A DNA stretch of 7,118 bases from an uncultured Clostridia bacterium. Lineage in GTDB: Bacteria > Bacillota > Clostridia > HGM11514. Where the stretch lies: NCBI GenBank assembly GCA_934489915.1, contig CAKSSZ010000073.1, forward strand, positions 1 through 7,118, given 5' to 3'. Within the stretch, counting starts at the first letter, position 1. Each line of letters starts with the position of its first letter. Positions 1 to 5,345 of this stretch are shown one piece after another. The notes beneath the pieces are model-generated. The model was not told the origin of the DNA and searched no databases. It saw only the letters and a list, made by a program, of their open reading frames with translations. A program made the position numbers and the translations under genes.

Positions 1-55
1 GTGCACCAATGAGCGGCAGCCATGAAAATAATCGGGCAGACTTGTTTGAATTCAC
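1..55 (-). CDS. 5' end of an unidentified minus-strand gene, cut by the window edge
   Basis: Read on the minus strand, a GGAGG ribosome binding site (66-62) stands 6 nt before a GTG codon at 55-53. The frame then stays open to the window edge and encodes MNSNKSARLFSWLPLIGA. The basic start followed by a hydrophobic stretch would suit a membrane or exported protein, but 18 residues are too few to identify a family. A strong promoter-like element lies just upstream on the same strand, which supports this being a real gene start. An ATG at 23-21 is in another frame and has no properly placed ribosome binding site, so GTG is preferred. The gene is divergent from spoIIIAA. In Bacillus subtilis the gene upstream of spoIIIAA encodes elongation factor P in the same direction, so the arrangement differs here. 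Confidence 0.55.
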   Translation of the reverse strand, partial: MNSNKSARLFSWLPLIGA

Positions 56-84
56 CGTATCCCTCCTTTTTCTTTCTTAACTTT

Positions 85-113
85 ATTATAACATAGCTCC
101 CCTTGAAATTCAA
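85..113 (-). promoter_or_regulatory. Sigma-A-like promoter with extended -10 for the minus-strand gene
   Basis: On the minus strand there is TTGAAT (113-108), a 17-bp spacer, and TATAAT (90-85). The -10 is preceded by TGT, forming an extended -10 (TGn). The -35 matches four of six consensus bases and the -10 is perfect. It lies about 20 bp before the ribosome binding site of the GTG-initiated gene at 55. It should be active in vegetative cells and fires away from spoIIIA. Confidence 0.6.
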
Positions 114-125
114 TCATTATTTTGG

Positions 126-153
126 TCTAAAACAAAAGAAAAAACCATAGGAT
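126..153 (+). promoter_or_regulatory. Possible sigma-E-type promoter for the spoIIIA operon (weak)
   Basis: In B. subtilis the spoIIIA operon is transcribed in the mother cell by sigma-E. Sigma-E promoters have an ATA-containing -35 and a -10 beginning CATA. Here CATAGGAT (146-153) could be such a -10, and TCTAAAA (126-132) lies 13 bp upstream at about the right spacing, but it matches the -35 poorly. A start near 160 would leave a short leader before the spoIIIAA start at 188. No good sigma-A promoter is visible on the plus strand in this 130-bp gap, which is the main reason for listing it. Confidence 0.3.
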
Positions 154-187
154 AGCAATAACAGAAATGAGAAAGGGCGGGTGGGTT

Positions 188-1102
188 ATGCTTGCTTTAT
201 TTGATTGTTTTCCTCCAACGCTGCGTAAGACGCTTTACCAAATGCCGGATTATGCCCGTGAGGAATTAGAAGAAATTCGGCTGCGTGCCGGAAGGGAATT
301 ACAGATTTGCCTGCGTTCGGGGAATTATTTTGCGGACAAGCAAGGGGTGTTGTCCTCTTCCCCGGAAGGTGCAATGATTGTGAGCAAGAGTTGTATTGCG
401 TCTTGTATGGAGCAATTTACCGCATCCTCTTATTACGCCTGGGAGCATGAAATGGCAAACGGGTATCTGACCTTGCCGGGAGGACACCGGGTTGGATTTT
501 GCGGCAGCTGTATCATCCGTGACGGAGCTGTTACAGGGATGAGGGACGTTTCTTCCGTGAATGTGCGTGCGGCACGGCAGCTCAAGGGAATATCAGACGA
601 GCTGATGCCTTATTTGCTTGGGGAGTCGGGCATTAAAAACACCTTAATTATTTCTCCCCCCGGATGCGGGAAAACGACCCTGCTGCGGGATATTGCGCGT
701 AATTTATCCGATGGGTTCGGCGAATTCACCGGAATAAATGTAGCGGTTGCGGATGAACGGGGAGAAATCGGAGCGTGCTACCGGGGAGAGGTGACCAATG
801 ATTTAGGACGGCGAACCGATGTCTTGGACGGCTGCCCGAAAGCGGAAGGAATGTTGCTGCTGCTCCGATCAATGGGGCCGGGGGTGCTGCTGACGGATGA
901 AATCGGTTCCCGGCAGGACGAGGAGGCGATCTGTCGGGCGCTCCATGCAGGGGTAAGCGTGGTGGCATCCGCCCATGGGAGGGGACGGGCAGATGTGCTG
1001 CGGCGTTTGCCGGGCGTGGGGGCGTTATTTACCCTGTTTGTGACTTTGCGGCTGCGGGACGGGGTGCATGAAATTGAGGCGGTGGAGGAGTATGAGCATT
1101 AA
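188..1102 (+). CDS. spoIIIAA: SpoIIIAA, stage III sporulation ATPase
   Basis: SpoIIIAA is the cytoplasmic P-loop ATPase of the mother-cell-to-forespore channel, related to type II/IV secretion ATPases (GspE/VirB11). The protein is about 304 aa, close to the usual 307. The N-terminus (FPPTLRKTLYQMPDYAREEL then EEIRLR) fits the family. The Walker A motif SPPGCGKTT is at residues 156-164, with Ser where the first Gly usually stands. DERGEIGACY follows at 189-198, and a Walker B-like segment VLLTDEIG at 233-240. An ATG at 167 is also open in frame. I chose 188 because a purine-rich site (AAAGGGCGGG, 172-181) lies 6 nt before it, and because the resulting N-terminus lines up with Bacillus SpoIIIAA. 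The last 11 nt overlap spoIIIAB. It should be expressed only in sporulation as first gene of the operon. Confidence 0.95.
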   Translation: MLALFDCFPPTLRKTLYQMPDYAREELEEIRLRAGRELQICLRSGNYFADKQGVLSSSPEGAMIVSKSCIASCMEQFTASSYYAWEHEMANGYLTLPGGHRVGFCGSCIIRDGAVTGMRDVSSVNVRAARQLKGISDELMPYLLGESGIKNTLIISPPGCGKTTLLRDIARNLSDGFGEFTGINVAVADERGEIGACYRGEVTNDLGRRTDVLDGCPKAEGMLLLLRSMGPGVLLTDEIGSRQDEEAICRALHAGVSVVASAHGRGRADVLRRLPGVGALFTLFVTLRLRDGVHEIEAVEEYEH

Positions 1103-1598
1103 ATGGATCGGCTGCGGACTCATCTTTTTGGCATGTCTGGCGTTGGCTTCGGAAGGGTGCGGTGCCTTGCGGAGAAGGGAACGATGCTTAACGGAGCTGG
1201 ACGGGCTGCTGACAGCCTTTTTGGGTGAAATCCGATTTGGAATGCAGCCGTTGCCGGTTTTGTTGGAACGTATGGGTGAGCGCCCTTCGGGGGGCGGCTT
1301 TCAGGCGGCAGCCAAAGAGCTTGCCAAGCGGGACGGGCGCAGTGCGGGGGAGTGCTTTCGGGCGGGAGTCGGGGGCAGTTATCCGGAATTGACCAATGAG
1401 GATCGGCAAGTGTTGCTTGCTTTGGGAGAAGGGTTGGGCAGCTGTGACCGGGAAACCCAGTGCCGTCAAATTGAAGCGGTGCAGGATCGGTTGCGGACAC
1501 AGCAGCTTGCCGCCCGGGAGAGACGAGCCAAAAACACCCGGCTTTATTGGGGGCTGGGCATATTGGGCGGATTGTTTTTGGTATTATTATTCATGTGA
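1092..1598 (+). CDS. spoIIIAB: SpoIIIAB, stage III sporulation membrane protein
   Basis: SpoIIIAB is a mother-cell membrane protein of the SpoIIIA channel, with a cytoplasmic helical domain resembling GspF/PilC platform proteins of type II secretion. The 168-aa product has an N-terminal hydrophobic segment (about residues 5-21) and a C-terminal one (about 152-168, ending GGLFLVLLFM). Between them is a charged helical region containing the family-typical LGEGLGSCDRETQCRQI stretch. Length matches the usual roughly 170 aa. The ATG at 1092 is preferred over an in-frame ATG at 1068 because GGAGGAG lies directly before it and it gives the expected N-terminus. The start overlaps spoIIIAA by 11 nt, suggesting coupled translation. 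It is richer in Cys (GCG, ECF, SCD, QCR) than I would expect, with no obvious meaning. Confidence 0.93.
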   Translation: MSIKWIGCGLIFLACLALASEGCGALRRRERCLTELDGLLTAFLGEIRFGMQPLPVLLERMGERPSGGGFQAAAKELAKRDGRSAGECFRAGVGGSYPELTNEDRQVLLALGEGLGSCDRETQCRQIEAVQDRLRTQQLAARERRAKNTRLYWGLGILGGLFLVLLFM

Positions 1599-1610
1599 GG
1601 GGGAGCCTGA

Positions 1611-1805
1611 ATGAATGTGGATTTGATTTTCAGGATTGCTGCCATTGGCATTTTGGTGGCGGTATTAAACCAGCTTTTGATTCGCTCCGGGCGGGAAGAG
1701 CAGGCTATGATGACCACATTGGCGGGATTGATTGTAGTGCTTGTGGTGATTGTCAGGGAGATCAGCACCCTGTTCGATACCATCAAGTCTGTATTTGGGT
1801 TTTAG
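1611..1805 (+). CDS. spoIIIAC: SpoIIIAC, small stage III sporulation membrane protein
   Basis: SpoIIIAC is a small integral membrane subunit of the SpoIIIA complex, often considered together with SpoIIIAD. The 64-aa product has two predicted membrane helices (about residues 5-23 and 33-53) joined by a short polar turn containing RSGREEQA. It begins MNVDLIFRIAAIGILVAVLN, a typical family N-terminus. The usual length is about 66-68 aa. A strong ribosome binding site (AGGGGGAG, 1598-1605) lies six bases before the ATG, and the gap from spoIIIAB is 12 nt. It is followed three bases later by spoIIIAD. Confidence 0.93.
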   Translation: MNVDLIFRIAAIGILVAVLNQLLIRSGREEQAMMTTLAGLIVVLVVIVREISTLFDTIKSVFGF

Positions 1806-1808
1806 CCC

Positions 1809-2195
1809 ATGATGCAGCTGATCGGTCTTGCTCTGAGCGCAGCGGTGCTGGCGTTGCTGCTCAGGCGGCATCATCCGGAATTTTCTATGGTAATTTCCCT
1901 GGCTGCCTGCCTGTTTTTATTCCTATATGCTGCACGGCATTTTATTACTTTGAAAGCATATCTGGACGGCATTGCTTCCCGATGTGGGATTCAGCCAGCA
2001 TTGATGAATGTTTTATATAAAGTGGTAGGGGCGGCTTATTTGGGGCAGATTGCGGCTGCGCTTTGCCGGGATGCGGGGGAGAGCGCCCTGGCAAGCGCTC
2101 TGGAGCTTTGCACAAAGTTAACGGTATTGCTATTGAGCCTGCCGCTGCTCACTTCTTTATTTGACCGTTTGGCAGGGATTGCGGAGGCGTTATGA
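1809..2195 (+). CDS. spoIIIAD: SpoIIIAD, stage III sporulation membrane protein
   Basis: SpoIIIAD is a multi-pass membrane subunit of the SpoIIIA channel. The 128-aa product is nearly all hydrophobic, with about four membrane segments (about 3-20, 26-46, 65-85 and 100-124). It carries the family-like stretch MNVLYKVVGAAYLGQIAAAL (residues 66-85), then CRDAGESALASALELCTKL. The usual length is about 130 aa. Two adjacent ATG codons (1809 and 1812) could serve as start, and neither has a good ribosome binding site, so translation probably depends on ribosomes leaving spoIIIAC three bases upstream. The stop overlaps the spoIIIAE start as ATGA. Confidence 0.92.
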   Translation: MMQLIGLALSAAVLALLLRRHHPEFSMVISLAACLFLFLYAARHFITLKAYLDGIASRCGIQPALMNVLYKVVGAAYLGQIAAALCRDAGESALASALELCTKLTVLLLSLPLLTSLFDRLAGIAEAL

Positions 2196-2680
2196 AGAAA
2201 ATCATGATTGTCATAGGGGTGCTGCTGTGGATGCCGCTCCTGGTACATGGGGATATGCCTCAGGAGCTGGAGGGACAATATCTGGCAGGAGGAGGGGAGA
2301 GCATTGAGCAATATTATCAACAGGAGTTAGAGGATGAGCTTTCTGATATTGCACCTGATTTTTCTCCGGAGAAAGCGATTTCCCGATTGTTGGCGGGACA
2401 GGTGTCACTCACGCCGGCCGGTGTGTTGGGGTGGCTGGGGGATCTGCTCTGGGGAGGGGTACGGGAAAATGCCGCCTCCTTTGGCTTGCTGCTTTTACTG
2501 GTGGTACTGTGCGGTGCGGTGCGCCAGCTGGATTCCTTCGGCGGAGATATCAGCGGCGCTGCGGAATTGATTTTTATTGCGGCAATGTGCGCTGTAGTGA
2601 TGGAGATGTTCGACGCAAGCGTACGCCAAAGCCGGGAGGCGGTAGGGTCTGTGAATTTGTGGTCGTATTGGCGCCGGTGA
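2192..2680 (+). CDS. spoIIIAE: SpoIIIAE N-terminal fragment
   Basis: The 162-codon product starts at an ATG overlapping the spoIIIAD stop (ATGA), with GGAGG (2183-2187) just upstream. It has a signal-peptide-like start (MKKIMIVIGVLLWMPLLVHG), then an acidic Gln/Glu-rich extracytoplasmic segment (QYYQQELEDELSDIAPDFSP), then two hydrophobic stretches (about residues 94-110 and 122-142). The final eight or so residues (NLWSYWRR) come from the wrong frame and do not belong to the family. The stop TGA at 2678-2680 shares its A with the ATG of the C-terminal fragment. Confidence 0.75.
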   Translation: MKKIMIVIGVLLWMPLLVHGDMPQELEGQYLAGGGESIEQYYQQELEDELSDIAPDFSPEKAISRLLAGQVSLTPAGVLGWLGDLLWGGVRENAASFGLLLLLVVLCGAVRQLDSFGGDISGAAELIFIAAMCAVVMEMFDASVRQSREAVGSVNLWSYWRR

Positions 2681-3333
2681 TGGCCTCTTTTTTAGCAGGC
2701 TCCGGGCAAATGACCGGCGCCGGTCTGCTGCACCCGGTTTTATATGGGGCTGCTTCCTTCAGCGTCAACGGAATGAACCGATGGATGGTACCGGGGATTT
2801 ATCTTTGTTTTTTGCTTTGTGTTGCCAATGCGCTTTCCGACGGCGGTCGGTTGGAGGGAATTACAGGGCTGGTCAAGAGCGGCATGAAGTGGATTTTAGG
2901 AGCGGTGCTGACAGTTTTTTCAGGATTGGCTGCGGTCTATTCTGTTGCCGGGCAGAATGTGGACGCTATGGTGAGCCGTACTGCCCGGTTTGCAGTGGGC
3001 AATCTGGTTCCGGTCGTCGGAGGAATGTTATCGGAAAGCGTGGATTTGGTGCTGTCCTTTTCTTCCGTACTGCGCCGTGGTGTTGGCTTGGGCGGTATGG
3101 CGGTATTGCTGCTGGTATTTGCCCATACGGCAGTCAGCCTGACGGTACAGCTTTGGATGTTTCGGTTGGGGGCAGCTTTTGCGGCTCCCTTAGGCAGCCC
3201 CGGACTTTCCCGGCTTTTGTCGGACGCAGCGGCTTGTACTGGCATGATGCTTGCGACCCTTTGCGTCTGTGTGGTGCTGTTTTGCTTATTGTTAATTATG
3301 ATGATTACGGCGGGAGGGGGCGGTTTATTTTGA
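2680..3333 (+). CDS. spoIIIAE: SpoIIIAE C-terminal fragment
   Basis: The frame is open well upstream (to at least 2431), but that part is a shadow of the N-terminal reading. The first useful start is the ATG at 2680, overlapping the upstream stop as TGATG, an arrangement that permits termination-reinitiation. No separate ribosome binding site is evident. The 217-aa piece keeps the conserved core of the family: a GLLHPVLYG segment (residues 15-23), RTARFAVGNLVPVVGGML (100-117), AAPLGSPGLSRLL (168-180) and the C-terminal hydrophobic IMMITAGGGGLF. It contains about five membrane helices. A start at 2680 would cut into the helix containing FVVVLAPV, so a reinitiated product would lack part of that helix. 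Confidence 0.75.
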   Translation: MASFLAGSGQMTGAGLLHPVLYGAASFSVNGMNRWMVPGIYLCFLLCVANALSDGGRLEGITGLVKSGMKWILGAVLTVFSGLAAVYSVAGQNVDAMVSRTARFAVGNLVPVVGGMLSESVDLVLSFSSVLRRGVGLGGMAVLLLVFAHTAVSLTVQLWMFRLGAAFAAPLGSPGLSRLLSDAAACTGMMLATLCVCVVLFCLLLIMMITAGGGGLF

Positions 3334-3791
3334 AATTAGCATTGACGTTGACCGGAGCAATTTTATTAATTCAGGCGGCACGGATGGCGCTGCCGTTGGG
3401 GGCGGGCAAGCAGGCGGTTACTTTTGCGTTGGGACTTTTTTTTATGGCGGCGGCATTGGACGGCGTGGGGGCGCTGTCCTTGAGAGGGGAGGACTTGTTT
3501 GTGCAGGATTCGCTCCCTGCGGTGGAAACGGAGCAATTGGATGAATTGCAGCGGCAGCAGATTTTTTCCGAGTATGCCAAGCAGCTGTCTGAGGATATCC
3601 ACCGCACCCTGCCACAGCTTTCCGACGCGCGGTTTCATTTTGATTTTTCCGTCAATCCCTTCGGTCAGGTGCAGGGGTTAAAAATTGAATCCCCGATGCC
3701 GCCGTCGGAAGAATTGATGAGTAGAATTGCAGAGCTGTACGGAATTTCCCGGGAGGTGATACAATGGGAGAGTGGATCAAAAAAGGATTAG
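3330..3791 (+). CDS. spoIIIAF: SpoIIIAF, stage III sporulation protein (TTG start)
   Basis: SpoIIIAF is a mother-cell membrane subunit with a ring-building-like domain in the intermembrane space. This 153-aa product has two N-terminal hydrophobic segments (about 3-20 and 29-47), a charged linker, and a C-terminal domain ending MSRIAELYGISREVIQW, which resembles the Bacillus SpoIIIAF end. It is short against about 206 aa in B. subtilis; the loss is in the middle. The start is TTG at 3330, overlapping the spoIIIAE stop as TTGA, with GGGAGGGGG (3312-3320) nine bases upstream. The frame is open much further back, to 2781, but that part is the shadow of spoIIIAE and does not resemble SpoIIIAF. The end overlaps spoIIIAG by 28 nt. 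Confidence 0.85.
   Translation: MKLALTLTGAILLIQAARMALPLGAGKQAVTFALGLFFMAAALDGVGALSLRGEDLFVQDSLPAVETEQLDELQRQQIFSEYAKQLSEDIHRTLPQLSDARFHFDFSVNPFGQVQGLKIESPMPPSEELMSRIAELYGISREVIQWESGSKKD
3751..3760 (+). promoter_or_regulatory. Near-perfect ribosome binding site of spoIIIAG
   Basis: GGAGGTGAT (3752-3760) matches the full complement of the 16S rRNA 3' end over nine bases. The core GGAGG ends 7 nt before the ATG at 3764. It lies inside spoIIIAF. It is the strongest site in the operon and fixes the spoIIIAG start. Confidence 0.85.
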
Positions 3792-4276
3792 AAAAAGCGG
3801 TAGGGATGAATAAACGCAGGATATGGTTCATAATGATCATAGGGGGAATCCTGCTGCTGGCCATCGGCTGGGGCGACGGTGGGGCTAAACAGCAGGAGAC
3901 TGCGCCCAAGCAGGACGGTCAGGTTTATATCAGACAATTGGAGGATCGGCTGGAAAACACCTTGAGCCGGGTGGCGGGCGCCGGAAAGGTAACGGTACTG
4001 CTTACCCCGGAAAGTCAGGGGAGAGTTTCAGTGGCACGGGACAGAAAGCAGAGCGACGCCCAAAACGGCACTGCCAGTGAAAGCTCCGTAGTGCTGGCGG
4101 AGGGGGATGCGCCGGTAATATTGGAGGAATATTACCCTACTGTAGGGGGCGCTGTGATTATTGCGTCGGGGGCAAGCACGGAGGAAATGTGCTTAAAGCT
4201 GCGCCGGGCTGCTGCTGCGGCGCTGCAAATCGGGATCAATCGAATTGAAGTATTGGAAGGGAGCGGAAAGCGTTGA
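3764..4276 (+). CDS. spoIIIAG: SpoIIIAG, ring-forming channel protein
   Basis: SpoIIIAG forms a large oligomeric ring in the space between mother-cell and forespore membranes, through a ring-building motif shared with EscJ/PrgK-type secretion proteins. The 170-aa product has a basic N-terminus, one membrane helix (about 20-36), a linker, and an ectodomain. The ectodomain starts at LEDRLENTLSRVAGAGKVTVLL (59-80), has an insertion (about 85-115), and continues with YYPTVGGAVIIASGA (123-137) to the end RIEVLEGSGKR. GAGKV and the YPTVGGAVIIASG pattern are typical of the family. B. subtilis SpoIIIAG is somewhat longer (about 229 aa). It overlaps spoIIIAF by 28 nt, and its own stop overlaps the spoIIIAH start as TTGA. 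Confidence 0.93.
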   Translation: MGEWIKKGLEKAVGMNKRRIWFIMIIGGILLLAIGWGDGGAKQQETAPKQDGQVYIRQLEDRLENTLSRVAGAGKVTVLLTPESQGRVSVARDRKQSDAQNGTASESSVVLAEGDAPVILEEYYPTVGGAVIIASGASTEEMCLKLRRAAAAALQIGINRIEVLEGSGKR

Positions 4277-4788
4277 TTCGGAAAAGACAGTTTTTAGTGG
4301 CGGTATTATGTTTGCTGATTGTGGCGGGGGCTTATGTAACCAATCGCCCCAACCATGCGGGGGAGCAATCGATCATGAATCAGGAAGAAGCGGAAGCGTC
4401 TCCTATGCCCAAGCTTTATGGAGAAGCCAAATTCGTAAGCGGAGAAGGACTGGATTACGTTGCCCAGGCAAAGGTCAGCCGGGAGGAGGCAAGAGCTGAG
4501 GCATTGGATTTACTCCGTGAGGCTGTGAGTATGGAGACAGAAGAGTCTGGGCAGGCGGCAGAAACAATGGCACAGATGGCAAAGGCAACCGAGCAGGAAA
4601 GCAAGCTGGAGCAGGAGCTGAAAGCCAAGGGCTTTGGCGATTGCGTGGTATTTATTACAGAAAACGGTGTGTCTGTGACGGTGGGTACCAAAGGTTTAAA
4701 ACCGGAGGATACGGCAAAAATTTTATCCCCTGTTATGGCAGAAACCGGTTTTGGGACGGATAAAATTAAAATAATTGAGATAAAATGA
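4273..4788 (+). CDS. spoIIIAH: SpoIIIAH, channel protein and SpoIIQ partner (TTG start)
   Basis: SpoIIIAH sits in the mother-cell membrane and its ectodomain binds forespore SpoIIQ, joining the two halves of the channel during engulfment. The 171-aa product has a short basic N-terminus, one membrane helix (about 6-22), a variable linker (23-58), and the SpoIIIAH domain. The domain has an Ala/Glu-rich helical part (SREEARAEALDLLREAVSME and following, with QMAKATEQESKLEQELKAKG at 101-120) and a C-terminal alpha/beta part (FGDCVVFITENGVSVTVGTK, 121-140). The usual length is about 200-218 aa, with the shortfall in the linker. The start is TTG at 4273, overlapping the spoIIIAG stop, with AAGGGAG (4257-4263) nine bases upstream. 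It is the last gene of the operon; no terminator separates it from the next gene. Confidence 0.93.
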   Translation: MIRKRQFLVAVLCLLIVAGAYVTNRPNHAGEQSIMNQEEAEASPMPKLYGEAKFVSGEGLDYVAQAKVSREEARAEALDLLREAVSMETEESGQAAETMAQMAKATEQESKLEQELKAKGFGDCVVFITENGVSVTVGTKGLKPEDTAKILSPVMAETGFGTDKIKIIEIK

Positions 4789-4817
4789 TTTACAAAGGGC
4801 AACTCTTGTGCTATAAT
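4789..4817 (+). promoter_or_regulatory. Sigma-A promoter for the asp23-like gene
   Basis: TTTACA (4789-4794), a 17-bp spacer, and TATAAT (4812-4817) preceded by TGC (extended -10) form a very strong housekeeping-type promoter. The -35 begins at the base after the spoIIIAH stop. Transcription from about 4824 would give a leader of about 38 nt. It would allow vegetative expression of the downstream gene independently of the sporulation operon. Confidence 0.8.
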
Positions 4818-4847
4818 AAAGATAATGCAAGATTGTAAATCAGACAA

Positions 4848-4853
4848 GGGAGG
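4848..4853 (+). promoter_or_regulatory. Ribosome binding site fixing a TTG start for the asp23-like gene
   Basis: GGGAGG (4848-4853, within AAGGGAGGTAA) lies 8 nt before TTG at 4862. The first in-frame ATG (4874) would be 20 nt away, too far, so TTG is the likely start. Confidence 0.75.
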
Positions 4854-4861
4854 TAATTTCT

Positions 4862-5284
4862 TTGGAAGAACAAATGACGGAACAAACCATGGGAAGTGTG
4901 AAAATCTCTGAGGATGTAGTGGCAACCATTGCCGGTCTTGCAGCGGCAGAGGTGCAGGGCGTCGCTTGTATGAATGCCGGTCTGACCAGCGGAATTTACG
5001 ATTTGATCGGGAAGAAGAATATGGCAAAGGGCGTTAAAATTGAAATGAAGGAAGAGAGTGTTGTGATTGATCTTTCTTTGACGGTAGATTACGGCGCCAA
5101 AATTCCGGAGGTTGCTCTGGCGGTGCAGGAGGCGGTAAAAAAGAACATTGAAACAATGACAGGTCTTATCGCTGAACAAATTAATGTTCATGTGCAAGGC
5201 ATCCGAATGGAAAAAGAAGAGCCTGCGGCTCCTGCTGCACCGGTGGAAGAGGAACCGGAGCCGGAGACAGAAACAGAAGAATAA
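4862..5284 (+). CDS. Asp23/Gls24 (YqhY-like) family protein
   Basis: This is a 140-aa cytoplasmic protein of the Asp23/Gls24 family (DUF322). Members associate with the cell envelope or affect acetyl-CoA carboxylase; B. subtilis YqhY is encoded near accB-accC just after spoIIIA. The family core runs from GSVKISEDVVATIAGLAAAE (11-30) through VQGVACM, the variable GKKNMAKGVKIE region, VVIDLSLTVDYGAKIPEVA (67-85) and VQEAVKKNIETMTGLIAEQI (88-107) to VNVHVQGI-type INVHVQGIRM. The last 24 residues are an acidic Pro/Ala/Glu tail. It has its own promoter, a TTG start and its own terminator, so it is probably monocistronic apart from read-through from spoIIIAH. The accB and accC genes found here in Bacillus are absent, and nusB does not follow. 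The exact function is uncertain. Confidence 0.9.
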   Translation: MEEQMTEQTMGSVKISEDVVATIAGLAAAEVQGVACMNAGLTSGIYDLIGKKNMAKGVKIEMKEESVVIDLSLTVDYGAKIPEVALAVQEAVKKNIETMTGLIAEQINVHVQGIRMEKEEPAAPAAPVEEEPEPETETEE

Positions 5285-5291
5285 CGGAATC

Positions 5292-5335
5292 ATAAAAACC
5301 ATCCGCACCGATTGTTCGGTGCGGATGGTTTTTAT
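5292..5335. terminator. Bidirectional intrinsic terminator
   Basis: A perfect inverted repeat has arms 5292-5311 and 5316-5335 (20 bp each) and a 4-nt TTGT loop. The GC-rich core CCATCCGCACCGA is flanked by an A-tract on the left and a T-tract on the right. On the plus strand it ends in GGTTTTTAT, eight bases after the asp23-like stop codon. On the minus strand it ends likewise in a U-run, just after the ACT gene (stop at 5346). It therefore serves both convergent transcripts. Confidence 0.93.
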
Positions 5336-5345
5336 GTGGGTAATA

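Larger units (their letters stand above)
2192..3333 (+). pseudogene. spoIIIAE: spoIIIAE, interrupted by a frameshift
   Basis: SpoIIIAE is the large polytopic membrane protein of the SpoIIIA complex, about 400 aa in B. subtilis, and it is required for spore formation there. The N-terminal third is encoded in the frame of 2192 and the rest in the frame of 2680. The frame moves by -1 (equivalent to one missing base, or four). Family-like sequence runs through SREAVGS in the first frame (to about 2650) and resumes at EFVVVLAPVMASFLAGSG in the second (from 2653), placing the lesion at about 2642-2656. Rejoined, the product would be about 380 aa with a signal-like N-terminus and several membrane helices. 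There is no slippery heptamer, so programmed shifting is unlikely. Either the lesion is real and sporulation is impaired, the two pieces are made separately, or the sequence lacks a base. Confidence 0.85.

Noticed and set aside
1547..2020. 157-codon plus-strand open frame across spoIIIAB, AC and AD
   Set aside because: It overlaps three recognised genes in another frame, with low-complexity Cys/Gly/His-rich translation and no ribosome binding site.
2431..2679. Upstream extension of the spoIIIAE C-terminal frame
   Set aside because: Its translation is rich in Gly, Arg and Cys and does not resemble SpoIIIAE, while the other frame does. It is merely free of stops.
2636..2682. Programmed ribosomal frameshifting in spoIIIAE
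   Set aside because: No X-XXY-YYZ slippery heptamer and no evident stimulatory hairpin were found near the shift.
2781..3329. Long open frame continuous with spoIIIAF, seemingly giving a 336-aa protein
   Set aside because: The upstream part is a shadow of spoIIIAE in another frame, with no family-like sequence. The TTG at 3330 has a ribosome binding site and yields a proper SpoIIIAF N-terminus.
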